Program-made: the position numbers and the translations under genes
Shown here: positions 1 to 7,184 of the stretch, one piece after another
How the letters are laid out: each line of letters begins with the position of its first letter
How positions within the stretch are numbered: position 1 is the first letter of the stretch
The notes under the pieces: generated by a model
The model's database searches: none
Told to the model about the DNA's origin: nothing
What the model saw: the letters and a program-made list of their open reading frames with translations, nothing else
Source of the DNA: Thermoplasmatales archaeon SW_10_69_26
GTDB taxonomy: Archaea > Thermoplasmatota > SW-10-69-26
Direction of reading: 5' to 3'
NCBI GenBank assembly: GCA_003009755.1
Contig: PXUB01000049.1
Coordinates: 1 to 27,048 of the forward strand
DNA: 27,048 nt

Positions 1-40
1 CCGATGTCCGGTCGATCCCAAGGGGTGAGAGCGCGCGTGT

Positions 41-82
41 CCGCTGACCCGTGGATTGAAACTACAGGCGGGCGGTCAGCGG
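41..82. repeat. 9-bp inverted repeat at window edge
   Basis: CCGCTGACC (41-49) is the perfect reverse complement of GGTCAGCGG (74-82), with a 24-nt loop. The right arm contains the stop codon of the small minus-strand membrane gene, so it may mark the 3' end of that transcript. The loop contains GTGGATTGAAAC, which resembles the 3' end of many CRISPR repeats, but only one copy is visible. Confidence 0.4.
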
Positions 83-204
83 GACAGCTGGGTGCGGAGG
101 GACCGGAACCGTCGGGCCTCGACGGACTCGGCGACGAGCCCGACGAGGAACGTCATCGCGACGATCGAGGCGGGGATCCATTCGTACACGTCGGCCACCG
201 CCAC
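76..204 (-). CDS. Small single-pass membrane protein, 42 aa
   Basis: From a GTG at 204 this frame encodes 42 residues. A central hydrophobic stretch (about residues 10-25, WIPASIVAMTFLVGLVAE) fits one membrane span and is followed by a basic tail (EARRFRSLRTQLSR), suggesting a small membrane protein with its C terminus inside. The family is not recognised. Third positions are mostly G or C, as in real genes here. A TATA-like stretch (CCTATACC, about 224-231) lies some 22 nt upstream of the GTG, which would fit a near-leaderless message. The stop lies in an inverted repeat. The frame stays open upstream, so a longer N terminus cannot be excluded. Confidence 0.45.
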   Translation of the reverse strand: MAVADVYEWIPASIVAMTFLVGLVAESVEARRFRSLRTQLSR

Positions 205-262
205 AGGCTCTGCTGGCCGGTGGGTATAGGCAACTCGGATACGCGCGTGAAGCGAGCCGACC

Positions 263-703
263 TCAGCCGCCCTCGAAGGTCACCGTCTCCTTGGGACCGG
301 CCGGCGTGAGGTGGACGACGTCGAGATCCTCGTCGCGCAGGCGCTGGGCGAGGAAGCGTCGGTGGCAGGAGGAGACGTCCGGGCAGGCGCACAGGATCAA
401 GCTGGGACCCGTGCGGACCTGTTCAAGCAGGGTCTCGTAGGCATCCTGGAAGTCGTCGGTCTCCATGTACTCGGGGTAGGGCTCGGGCTGGAAGTCGCCC
501 AGCGCGGCCAGGTGCAGGTAGCCGATGTCCTCGGCGGCGAGGGCCTGCTCGAGCTCGTCGCCGCTGAAGCCCTCCTGGCTGGAGTCGGCGAGCGCTCGCA
601 CGTCGAGCACGCGGTCGACGCCGTGTTCCTCCAACAGCCCCAGGAACTCGGGGAGGGTCTTGTCGGCGTAACCCGCCGTCAGCGTGGCGTCGCCCTCGGG
701 CAT
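263..703 (-). CDS. DUF488 family protein
   Basis: This 146-aa protein has the DUF488 hallmarks: an N-terminal GYADKTLPEFLGLLEEHGVD segment, the LDVR motif (residues 33-36), and a C-terminal cysteine/histidine motif LILCACPDVSSCHRR (about 102-116). DUF488 proteins are small cytosolic proteins of unknown biochemical role; the conserved Cys-x-Cys and CHR residues suggest a metal or redox site. The ATG at 703 is chosen because a TATA-like box (CTTATG, 728-733) lies about 27 nt upstream, implying a leaderless transcript; an ATG further up would fall inside that box. It is divergent from the zinc-ribbon gene that starts at 803. Family assignment is firm, function unknown. Confidence 0.85.
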   Translation of the reverse strand: MPEGDATLTAGYADKTLPEFLGLLEEHGVDRVLDVRALADSSQEGFSGDELEQALAAEDIGYLHLAALGDFQPEPYPEYMETDDFQDAYETLLEQVRTGPSLILCACPDVSSCHRRFLAQRLRDEDLDVVHLTPAGPKETVTFEGG

Positions 704-725
704 CACGCCACAACTCCCTGGCTCC

Positions 726-735
726 CGCATAAGCC
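726..735 (-). promoter_or_regulatory. TATA-like box of the DUF488 gene
   Basis: GCTTATGCGG on the minus strand lies about 27 nt before the ATG at 703. The same CTTAT core recurs at a similar distance before several other genes here, which points to leaderless or short-leader transcripts. Confidence 0.45.
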
Positions 736-802
736 CTGTGTTCTCGTGGACCGACGAACGGGAACCGGAAGCCTTTCCTCGGCGCTTGCGCGTGCCGGGA
801 TC

Positions 803-1117
803 ATGAGGGATCGCGGGGCCGTCTGCTTCGAGCCGGTCGACGAGACCGAGGAACCGACGACGGACAGCGTCGATCTGCCCACGAGGGAGACCGAGTCGAC
901 GACGGACCGCTCGGCCGACGTCGACCGCAGCCAGGAGGCCGAACGCGATCGGTACCCGCTGGCGGGTCCGATCCTCGAGGGCACCGGATCGCGCGTGCTT
1001 CGCGGTCGATGCTCGGGATGCGAGGCCCGGCTGCGCGTGCGCCTGGGGGGAGACCAAGCCGGACCCGTGAGGGTTCGCTGTCCGATCTGCGGGAAGACGC
1101 GGTCGGTGGACGTGTGA
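803..1117 (+). CDS. Small C-terminal zinc-ribbon protein
   Basis: The 104-aa product has an acidic, Ser/Thr-rich N-terminal two-thirds with no predicted fold and a C-terminal zinc ribbon formed by C70-x2-C73 and C93-x2-C96 (GRCSGCEARL ... VRCPICGKTR). Such ribbons in small archaeal proteins usually bind nucleic acid or a protein partner; no specific role can be named. The ATG at 803 is used; a weak AT-poor element (AAGCCTTT, about 769-776) sits 30 nt upstream. The gene ends 3 nt from the convergent gene that ends at 1121. The frame is open far upstream, but that part lies antisense to the DUF488 gene and is not believed. Confidence 0.65.
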   Translation: MRDRGAVCFEPVDETEEPTTDSVDLPTRETESTTDRSADVDRSQEAERDRYPLAGPILEGTGSRVLRGRCSGCEARLRVRLGGDQAGPVRVRCPICGKTRSVDV

Positions 1118-1120
1118 GCC

Positions 1121-2128
1121 TCAGTCGGTCACGACCTCGCCGGTGACGGCGTCCACGAACACGGTCCCGTCGGGACCCTCGACGCGCCATCGAGGAGCGT
1201 AGGCCTTGCCAAGACGGTCGACAGCGAGCGCCTCGGGATCGGGTTCGAGCTGGACACGCTCGATGACGGCCGATTCGTTGTAGTCCTGCCGTCGCTCGTC
1301 GCGGCGCTCGAGCGAGTCGAGCAGGTGTTCGCGGGCGGCGGCCTGCGTCTCGTCTCCGCTCATCGAGCCATCGAAGCGCTCGTGGGGTTGATCGAGCTCG
1401 GCGACGCGGTCGCCGGCGGGGGCGCGCACGACGGCCCCGGACTGCGTGGAGACCCACACGCGGCCTTCGTCCTCGCGCTCGGCGCCGTCGCCGACGAGGC
1501 GGGCCTGGTAGCGGTAGACGCGGAAGGGCAAAAGCTCCAGCCGGGCGTCGTCGGCCTCGAACAGGGCCTCCTCGGCCTCGCGGAGAGCCTCGTCCCGGTC
1601 GACCTGGGGCTCGATCGTGGTCCCCGATACGAAGGACGGATCCTCGGATCTCGCGCCGGCGGCGGCCGCCGGGCTGTCGACGGCGTCCGGTGGCGAGCTC
1701 GTGGAGGGGTCCGTCGTCTCGGGGTCGGGCGTCGACTCCGAGGGGGAGCCCCGGGCGGTGGAGGCGGGCTCCGGCTCGGGCGGCTCGGCGTCGGGTTCGG
1801 GCCGCGAGGTCGAGGGCTCGGGGTCGAGGATCTCGGCGTCGCTGCCATCCTCGGCCGGCATGGGATCCTTCTCGGCCCCTCGAGGCTGGGTCGGTTCGGC
1901 CGCCGGGTCAGCCTGCTGGGGTTGGTGAGACTGTCGAGGTTGTTGGGACTGCTCGGCCGGTTGCGGCTCACCGGCACCGCCGGGGTCGGTCTGTTCGGAG
2001 CGTTGGCTGTGGGCCCGTTGCGAGCGCTCGGGGTCGGCCTCGGGCTCGTCGTCCTCCTCGACGAGCAGCTCGGCGTCGCCGTCGTCGACGGCGCCTTGTT
2101 CCATGAGCTGTTCGGCGCGCTCGAGCAT
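1121..2128 (-). CDS. C-terminal part of a frameshifted gene: acidic linker plus PepSY-like domain
   Basis: This is the downstream half of a gene that begins at 2822 and is split by one extra base near 2246-2250. The frame is open upstream of the ATG at 2128 and reads sensibly back to about 2250 (...EPDTETEATPDEPEADD), so 2128 is probably an internal Met. It encodes a long low-complexity linker rich in Glu, Asp, Pro, Ser and Gln, then a folded C-terminal region of about 150 residues with two PepSY-like beta units (GRVWVSTQSGAVV and TVFVDAVTGEVVTD). PepSY domains often act as protease inhibitors or periplasmic modules, but there is no signal peptide or membrane span in either half, so the role is unknown. 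It ends 3 nt from the convergent zinc-ribbon gene. Confidence 0.7.
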   Translation of the reverse strand: MLERAEQLMEQGAVDDGDAELLVEEDDEPEADPERSQRAHSQRSEQTDPGGAGEPQPAEQSQQPRQSHQPQQADPAAEPTQPRGAEKDPMPAEDGSDAEILDPEPSTSRPEPDAEPPEPEPASTARGSPSESTPDPETTDPSTSSPPDAVDSPAAAAGARSEDPSFVSGTTIEPQVDRDEALREAEEALFEADDARLELLPFRVYRYQARLVGDGAEREDEGRVWVSTQSGAVVRAPAGDRVAELDQPHERFDGSMSGDETQAAAREHLLDSLERRDERRQDYNESAVIERVQLEPDPEALAVDRLGKAYAPRWRVEGPDGTVFVDAVTGEVVTD

Positions 2129-2822
2129 GTCTTCGGGGTCGACGAGCTCGCGGTGGTCGACGTCCTCGGTGGGATCGGCGGGGTCGGCTCCGCCGTCGTC
2201 GGCCTCGGGCTCGTCGGGGGTCGCCTCCGTCTCGGTGTCGGGTTCGGGGGCGGGCTGGGAGGGCCCTCGGCGCCGAGCGGTCGGGGGAGGCCGCAGGCTC
2301 CGGGTCGGCGCTCGTGGATTGCGCGGATCCCTGTGGCTGCTCGCGAGGCTCGCCGGTCTCGCGGTTGGGGTTGGGGGCGCCCATCGGTTCGGCCTCCTGG
2401 TCGTCGGTGGCGACGTCGTAGGGTTCGACAGGCGAGGGGCCGATGTCGTCGGGGTCGGTCCCAGCCGATCGATGCATGGAGAGCACGTGGGCGCCGACGG
2501 CTTCCTGGGCCTCCTGTGGGCTCCAGACGTCGACCCGGTCGGCCCCGGGCGCCTCGGGCGTGTGGTCGGCGCCGTCGAGGGCGATGACGATCGCGCCGTC
2601 GAGGCCAGCGTCGTCGACGATCGAGGCGATGGCCTGCACGTCCTCGTCGCGGACCGTCCGCGAGGCGAGCACGTCCACCAGGAAGCGTTGCCCGTCCCGG
2701 TGGGCTAACAGCGACACCGGGTAGGAGGCGCCGGATGCGCCGTCCAGCGGGGGAGCGTCCTCGACATCGTAACCGCGTGCGCTCAGCGTGTCGGCGAGGA
2801 GACTCGAGAGGTCCACAGGCAT
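1968..2822 (-). CDS. N-terminal part of the frameshifted gene: nuclease-fold-like domain
   Basis: From the ATG at 2822 about 115 residues look like a restriction-endonuclease (Mrr-like) fold: a helix, strands, then FLVDVLASRTV, a helix with DEDVQAIASIVDDAG and a strand GAIVIALDG, ending in VWSPQEAQEAVG. The classic catalytic E/Q-x-K after the first Asp strand is not evident, so it may be inactive. An acidic disordered stretch follows until about codon 190. Beyond about 2250 the frame turns into Arg-rich nonsense that runs to a stop at 1968, while the sensible frame continues one base over. A TATA-like CTTAAA (about 2854-2859) sits some 34 nt upstream. Removing one G from the run at 2246-2250 would give one protein of 566 aa. 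Confidence 0.65.
   Translation of the reverse strand: MPVDLSSLLADTLSARGYDVEDAPPLDGASGASYPVSLLAHRDGQRFLVDVLASRTVRDEDVQAIASIVDDAGLDGAIVIALDGADHTPEAPGADRVDVWSPQEAQEAVGAHVLSMHRSAGTDPDDIGPSPVEPYDVATDDQEAEPMGAPNPNRETGEPREQPQGSAQSTSADPEPAASPDRSAPRALPARPRTRHRDGGDPRRARGRRRRSRPRRSHRGRRPPRARRPRRHARARRTAHGTRRRRRRRRRAARRGGRRARGRPRALATGPQPTLRTDRPRRCR
2246..2250. other. Probable single-base frameshift in a G5 run
   Basis: The interval from the start at 2822 to the stop at 1121 is 1702 nt, one more than a multiple of three. The meaningful frame switches between about 2235 and 2280; the G5 run at 2246-2250 (GGGGGCGGG) is the likeliest place for an inserted base. This may be a sequencing error or a true mutation. 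Confidence 0.6.
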
Positions 2823-2889
2823 CCCATCCAGGCCAGGAAGGCCGCGTGCGGCGTTTAAGGGTTGTGGAACTGGTTCGCGCCGAGTTGTC

Positions 2890-4302
2890 CTACACGCGGG
2901 CCTTGAGCTGGTGGTCGAGGGCGCGGTTGAGGGCGGCGAGGAAGTCGGACTCGGTGCCCTTGGGGATCGTGGCGCCGGCGGCGCCGTCGTGGCCGCCACC
3001 CTCGCCTCCGGTGCTCTGGGCGGCGTCGGCGACGGCTTCGGAGAGCTTGACGCCGCGGGAGACGAGGCCCTTGGGGGCGCGCGTGGAGACCTTGACCTCG
3101 TTCTCCGAGCGGTGGGCGAACCCGACGGTCACGGCGTCGTCGTCGCTTTGGCGGCGGCCGGACACCATGCCGGCGACGATCCCCACGATCGTGTCGCGGA
3201 TGTGGTCCTCGCCGTGGAAGTACTCGAGCTGGCCGACGCGCTCGAGGCCTTGGTCGAGCACGTGGTCGACGCCCTGCACGAGCGCGCGTCGGTGGCCGTC
3301 CATGAGCTCGTGGGCCTCCGCGAGCGCTTCGTCGCGGTCGCCTTTCACCAGCGCCATGCCGACGTCGGCGCGGTCGTAGCGGGCCGTGCTGTTCAGCAGG
3401 GTGGCGAACTCCTTGGCGTCGTGGAGCTGGGTCCCGACCGGTTCCTGGGGGAGCTGGTAGACCTCGCCGAACAGGCGGCGGACGGCGTCGGAGCCTTCGC
3501 CGTTGGCGATCACGCGGCGCACGGCGGCCGAGATCAGCCGGCTTTTCTCGTCGTGGTCGAGGTGGACCCAGGCGCGGTCCTCGCCGTCGGGGTCCCTGCG
3601 GGGGACCTCGTGCTCGGCGAGGAACTGGATGGCGGCGGTGGCGGACCCGCTGACGCCGGGGATCTCGGGATCGTCGGCGTACTGGAAGAACTTGTGGAGT
3701 TCGCGGGTCTCACGGCCGTAGAGGGTGACATCGCGGATCGGGTCGACGGTGAGCGCGTCCGAGGCGTACTGGACGATCGATCGGTTGAGGCCGACCAGGC
3801 GGTTGGCTTTGGCGTTCTGCAGGTCGCCGACGGCGCCGACGATCGCCATGGCGGCGAGCTCGCCGGCGGTCTCGTCGTCGACTAGGTGGCGGGCGATGCC
3901 CCACGTCAGTCCGGCCCCGGAGACCTCGACGGACCCGTCGAGGCCCCAGTAGTGCGGGTTGACGTGGTGGTTGGGACCTTCCTCGGGGCCTTTCGGGGGT
4001 TCGTGGTGGTCGGCGATGATCCACTCGCGGTCGATGAAGTTGTCCGCGACACCGCTGCCGAGGTCGACCATCCAGGCGGTGGCGGGGTTCTCGTCGAGCA
4101 GGTCCCCGGCCTCGGGCTTGCCCATGGTCTTGACGAAGGTGACCTCGTGGGGGATGCCGGCCTCGGTCATCGCGCGACTGGCGATCCCGGCCGCGCACAA
4201 CCCGTCGGCGTCGATGTGGCCCACGAGGTGCACCTCGTCGGCCTCGGCCAGACGGTCGGCTGCTTCCCGGCTGGCATCCTTGATCGCGTGCGCATCCCGC
4301 AA
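2890..4302 (-). CDS. RecJ-like DHH/DHHA1 single-stranded nuclease
   Basis: The 470-aa product is an archaeal RecJ-type phosphoesterase. Visible motifs are HIDADG (residues 29-34, motif I), DLGS (80-83), DHH (98-100) and, near the C terminus, the DHHA1 substrate-binding motif GGEGGGHDGAAGA. Relatives cleave single-stranded DNA or RNA with Mn2+; some, such as GAN of Thermococcales, bind the GINS replication factor, so a role in replication or repair is likely. No ATG or GTG occurs between the upstream region and motif I; TTG at 4302 is the only reasonable start, and the next Met (codon 45) would remove motif I. A TATA-like CTTATC (about 4338-4343, minus strand) is some 38 nt upstream. The gene is divergent from proC. 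Confidence 0.88.
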   Translation of the reverse strand: MRDAHAIKDASREAADRLAEADEVHLVGHIDADGLCAAGIASRAMTEAGIPHEVTFVKTMGKPEAGDLLDENPATAWMVDLGSGVADNFIDREWIIADHHEPPKGPEEGPNHHVNPHYWGLDGSVEVSGAGLTWGIARHLVDDETAGELAAMAIVGAVGDLQNAKANRLVGLNRSIVQYASDALTVDPIRDVTLYGRETRELHKFFQYADDPEIPGVSGSATAAIQFLAEHEVPRRDPDGEDRAWVHLDHDEKSRLISAAVRRVIANGEGSDAVRRLFGEVYQLPQEPVGTQLHDAKEFATLLNSTARYDRADVGMALVKGDRDEALAEAHELMDGHRRALVQGVDHVLDQGLERVGQLEYFHGEDHIRDTIVGIVAGMVSGRRQSDDDAVTVGFAHRSENEVKVSTRAPKGLVSRGVKLSEAVADAAQSTGGEGGGHDGAAGATIPKGTESDFLAALNRALDHQLKARV

Positions 4303-4334
4303 GGTAGTCCCCGTGCGTGCAACGAGCCGTTTGG

Positions 4335-4347
4335 GGGGATAAGGGTT
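4335..4347. promoter_or_regulatory. Shared divergent promoter region of recJ-like gene and proC
   Basis: GGGGATAAGGGTT is the only AT-richer stretch between the two divergent genes. Read on the minus strand (CTTATC) it is about 38 nt from the recJ-like TTG; read on the plus strand it is about 34 nt from the proC GTG. One or two overlapping TATA boxes probably serve both genes. Confidence 0.4.
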
Positions 4348-4374
4348 TCCCGGAAGCGGTGCACTCTCCCGGAC

Positions 4375-5202
4375 GTGTCGAACGAGGAGAAGTCGACGGG
4401 CGACGTGGCCGTGATCGGCGCCGGCAACATGGGCACGGCGTTGATCCGCGGCTTGCTTGGTTCGGGCTGGACGAACGATCAGATCCTGGCCACCGGCCCC
4501 GATCCGGCCAAGATGGCCGACCTCGAGGAGACGCTGGGCGTTCAGACGGCCACCGAGAACCGCAAGGGCGCGGCCTTCGGCGAGACGGTCGTGATGGCGG
4601 TCAAGCCCCAGATCATCGACGGCGTGCTGGACGAGGTCGCCGACAGTTTGCAGCCGGGCGCGCTCGTCGTCTCGGTCGCGGCCGGCATCCCGACGGACCG
4701 GATCGAGGCGCAGTTGACCGGCGACCAGCCGGTCGTGCGCACGATGCCGAACCTTCCGGCCACCGTGGGCTACGGCGCGACCGCGATGTGCGCTGGCGAC
4801 CACGCCGACGCCGAGCACCTGGTGACGACGCGGCGCCTGTTCGAGAGCGTGGGCAGCGTCGTCGGGGTCGACGAGTCGCTGATGGACGCGGTGACCGGCT
4901 TGTCGGGCACCGGCCCGATGTACGTGTTCCAGATCATCGAGGGCCTCTCGGATGCCGGCGTCAAGGTCGGTCTCTCTCGCGAGGACGCGCACGAGCTGGC
5001 GATGCAGACCGTGCTCGGGGCAGCCGTGATGGCGCGCGAGTCCGGCCAGCACCCGGCCGAGCTCAAGGACCGGGTGACCTCACCCGCCGGGACGGGCATC
5101 ACGGCGCTGCACGAGATGGAGCGCGGCGGGCTCCGTGCGCTGTTGATCGACGCGGTCGAGGCCGCGACCGATCGCAGCCGCGAGCTCGGCGATCACGGCT
5201 GA
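4375..5202 (+). CDS. proC: Pyrroline-5-carboxylate reductase
   Basis: ProC reduces 1-pyrroline-5-carboxylate to L-proline with NAD(P)H, the last step of proline synthesis. The 275-aa protein has the usual length. An N-terminal Rossmann motif GAGNMG (about residues 14-19) binds the nucleotide, followed by VVMAVKPQ, VVSVAAGIP, VRTMPNLPATVGYG and the C-terminal signature region with GLSGTGPMYV and TSPAGTGI. GTG at 4375 is the start because it gives the expected N terminus and lies just downstream of the shared promoter; the frame is open upstream only antisense to the recJ-like gene. Its last 10 nt overlap the end of the convergent PGF-CTERM-like gene. Proline is also a common compatible solute. 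Confidence 0.95.
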   Translation: MSNEEKSTGDVAVIGAGNMGTALIRGLLGSGWTNDQILATGPDPAKMADLEETLGVQTATENRKGAAFGETVVMAVKPQIIDGVLDEVADSLQPGALVVSVAAGIPTDRIEAQLTGDQPVVRTMPNLPATVGYGATAMCAGDHADAEHLVTTRRLFESVGSVVGVDESLMDAVTGLSGTGPMYVFQIIEGLSDAGVKVGLSREDAHELAMQTVLGAAVMARESGQHPAELKDRVTSPAGTGITALHEMERGGLRALLIDAVEAATDRSRELGDHG

Positions 5203-5540
5203 CGCCGGCCAGCCAGCACCGCCAGCGCGCCGGCGACGGCCACGGTCGCGCTCGCCGCGAAGCCGGGGGCGTCGTTCGTCTGCTCGTCGCCGGTGTCCGA
5301 GGAGGCGTTGGATCGGTCCCCGTCACCGCCGTCGTCCTGGCCGGTGTCCTCCTCGGCGGCGAGCTCCTGGGTCGCCTGGGAGGTGTTGTCGACCTGTTGC
5401 TCGTACTCGGCGAAGGGGTCCTCACCCTCGAAGGGATCCTCCTCCTCGGCGAAGGGGTCCTCCTCGCGCTCCTGAGCGAGCGCCAGGGGGGTGGCGGCGA
5501 GCAGGCACACCGCCAGCGTGACCCCGACCAGGGGCTTCAT
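5193..5540 (-). CDS. Secreted protein with DPF repeats and PGF-CTERM-like sorting tail
   Basis: This 115-aa protein starts with a signal peptide (residues 1-22, cleavage after ALA expected). Three DPF units follow (EEDPFAEEEDPFEGEDPFAEY), then a very acidic, Ser/Thr/Asn-rich stalk to about residue 90. The C terminus is a PGF-CTERM-like signal: PGF at 92-94, a hydrophobic span (about 95-110) and GRRQP. In haloarchaea such tails are processed by archaeosortase A and replaced by a lipid anchor. The ATG at 5540 overlaps the stop of the cysteine-rich gene upstream by 4 nt (ATGA), so the two are probably co-translated. No enzyme domain is present; a cell-surface anchor or partner for the upstream protein is a reasonable inference. 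Confidence 0.75.
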   Translation of the reverse strand: MKPLVGVTLAVCLLAATPLALAQEREEDPFAEEEDPFEGEDPFAEYEQQVDNTSQATQELAAEEDTGQDDGGDGDRSNASSDTGDEQTNDAPGFAASATVAVAGALAVLAGRRQP

Positions 5541-7066
5541 CGGTCCTCCCCTCCGCGGTCGAAGTCGGCGAAGGACGGGCACAGATCGAGGGCGCGTTCA
5601 GGCAGCAGGTCGCCGGGGTTGGCGTCGAAGAGGCCGTGGCGGGCGATGGCGTCGAGGGCGGCGCCCTCGGCCTTCTGGCAGGCGGTTTCGCGCGCGTCCT
5701 CGGCCTTGTCCTTGAACGAGCTTTTGAGCTCCTTGTGGCGTTGGGTGATGTCGGTCTTCAGCTCGTCGAGGCCGGCGCGGGCCTCGGCCAGGCACGAGCG
5801 CAGCTCGTCGTTGCGGTCGCCGGGGTCGGCGTCGTCGGGGATCTGGGCCCGGCAGTCCTCGTAATCCTGGCGCAACTGGTCCTTGTTGTCCTGGTACTCC
5901 GCGCGCAGGTCGTCGACCTGCGCCTCGTAGTCCCCGCGCATGTCGTCGAGCTGTTGGCGGAACGTCTGGGCGGCGTCCTGCAGGGTCTCGGCGATCTGGG
6001 AGCGCGCCTGGCTGCGGGCCTGGGACTTGTCCTCGCCGAACAGGTGCTCGTCACCCACGTCGTCGGTCTCGACGGGCTGGCGCTGGGTCCGCTCTCGCTC
6101 GTCGGCGTCGGTCTCGCGGATCTCGGACTCGCTGGTGTCGGGCTCGCGGGCGTCGGCTGGGTGGCGGTCGGGGATCTCGCACAGGAAGGTGCCGTCGCCG
6201 CGGTCCCGGCATTCGGGCGGGGGCGTGCAGCGCTCGGTCTCCCCGATCTCGTCTGCGCACTCGGCGGGCGGTTCGCACACGACCGTGCCGCGCTCGGGCC
6301 CGGGTTCGCACGAGGGGCCGGTCTCGGGCTCGTGCTCGGTCGTCGGCTCGCGGGCGTCCTCGGGCGGCGTGCAGACCATGCGCCCGTCGCGCGATTCGCA
6401 CTCCGGCGGGAGCTGGCAGCGATCCGTCGTGGCGTCTTCACAGTCCGGCGGGAGCGGGCACACGAGGGTGCCATCGGGCCCGGGTTGACAGTCCTCGCTC
6501 GTGGTCTCGGCCTCGTGGTCCGCCTCGCGGCGGTCCTCGCGGGCCTGGTCGGGCGGCCCCTCGCCCGCGCTCGTCGGGCAGCGGTAGAGGTCCTCGCGGA
6601 CGGGTTCGCAGGAGGTGGGCGGTCGGCAGTCGGGCGATCGGCGGCACTCCTCGGTCGGTCGGCACACGAGCTCGCCGATCTCCTCGTCGAGCCGGCACTC
6701 GGCGGCGGGGCCGGAGATCTCGGCGGATCGGGACCCGTCCTCGCTGCGGATCAGCTCCGGCTCGTTGGCATCGGTGGTCTCGGTCGTCTCCGCATCCGCC
6801 TTCGCGTTGACGTCGTCGGGCGGTTCGCAGCGGACGGTGGTCTCGTCCCGCCACTCGCACTCGGGGGGCGGCTGGCACTCCTCGTCGGCGCGGCATTCCT
6901 CGGGGACCTGGCAGATGGAGGCCTCGGTCCCGTCGTCGGCCGGCCGGCAGTCGGGTTCGGTCTCCTCGACGAGGGCCCCTGCGGCGGGGGCCGTCCCGGA
7001 GCCGACGAGCAGTGCGAACGTGACGAGGCCCGCCAACAACCGTTTCGCTTGGGCAGCAACCACCAT
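5537..7066 (-). CDS. Secreted cysteine-rich repeat protein with coiled-coil C terminus
   Basis: The 509-aa protein is not a family I recognise. An N-terminal signal-like hydrophobic segment (residues 7-30) is followed by four degenerate repeats of six cysteines each, at about 40-80, 124-163, 193-232 and 253-296. The pattern is C-x9-11-C-x5-C-x5-9-C-x5-C-x8-9-C, with Pro-rich CxPPxEC cores, separated by acidic Thr/Glu linkers. Residues about 345-465 are heptad-like and charged (coiled coil), with further Cys at 405, 425, 463 and 496. This suggests an exported, disulfide-stabilised, oligomeric surface protein. It has no anchor of its own; the next gene, overlapping by ATGA, supplies a PGF-CTERM-like tail. 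ATG at 7066 has a TATA-like CTTACAAG about 32 nt upstream. Confidence 0.75.
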   Translation of the reverse strand: MVVAAQAKRLLAGLVTFALLVGSGTAPAAGALVEETEPDCRPADDGTEASICQVPEECRADEECQPPPECEWRDETTVRCEPPDDVNAKADAETTETTDANEPELIRSEDGSRSAEISGPAAECRLDEEIGELVCRPTEECRRSPDCRPPTSCEPVREDLYRCPTSAGEGPPDQAREDRREADHEAETTSEDCQPGPDGTLVCPLPPDCEDATTDRCQLPPECESRDGRMVCTPPEDAREPTTEHEPETGPSCEPGPERGTVVCEPPAECADEIGETERCTPPPECRDRGDGTFLCEIPDRHPADAREPDTSESEIRETDADERERTQRQPVETDDVGDEHLFGEDKSQARSQARSQIAETLQDAAQTFRQQLDDMRGDYEAQVDDLRAEYQDNKDQLRQDYEDCRAQIPDDADPGDRNDELRSCLAEARAGLDELKTDITQRHKELKSSFKDKAEDARETACQKAEGAALDAIARHGLFDANPGDLLPERALDLCPSFADFDRGGEDR

Positions 7067-7093
7067 GCCGTCCCCGTGGCTCCCACCCACCGG

Positions 7094-7103
7094 TCTTGTA
7101 AGC
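7094..7103 (-). promoter_or_regulatory. TATA-like box of the cysteine-rich operon
   Basis: GCTTACAAGA on the minus strand lies about 32 nt before the ATG at 7066 in an otherwise GC-rich gap between divergent genes. Confidence 0.4.
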
Positions 7104-7184
7104 GTTTCGCCAGGGCCTCGCTCGGCTCGGCCGACCCCCGATCGAGGGCACAGCTCCAAGTACGGGGCCGAGATAGAGGTCGGC

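Noticed and set aside
311-802. N-terminal extension of the small zinc-ribbon gene
   Set aside because: It lies antisense to the DUF488 gene; the believable part begins at the ATG at 803.
4317-5864. Second plus-strand frame across proC
   Set aside because: Arg/Gly-rich frame-shadow of proC and of the complementary strand of the next genes.
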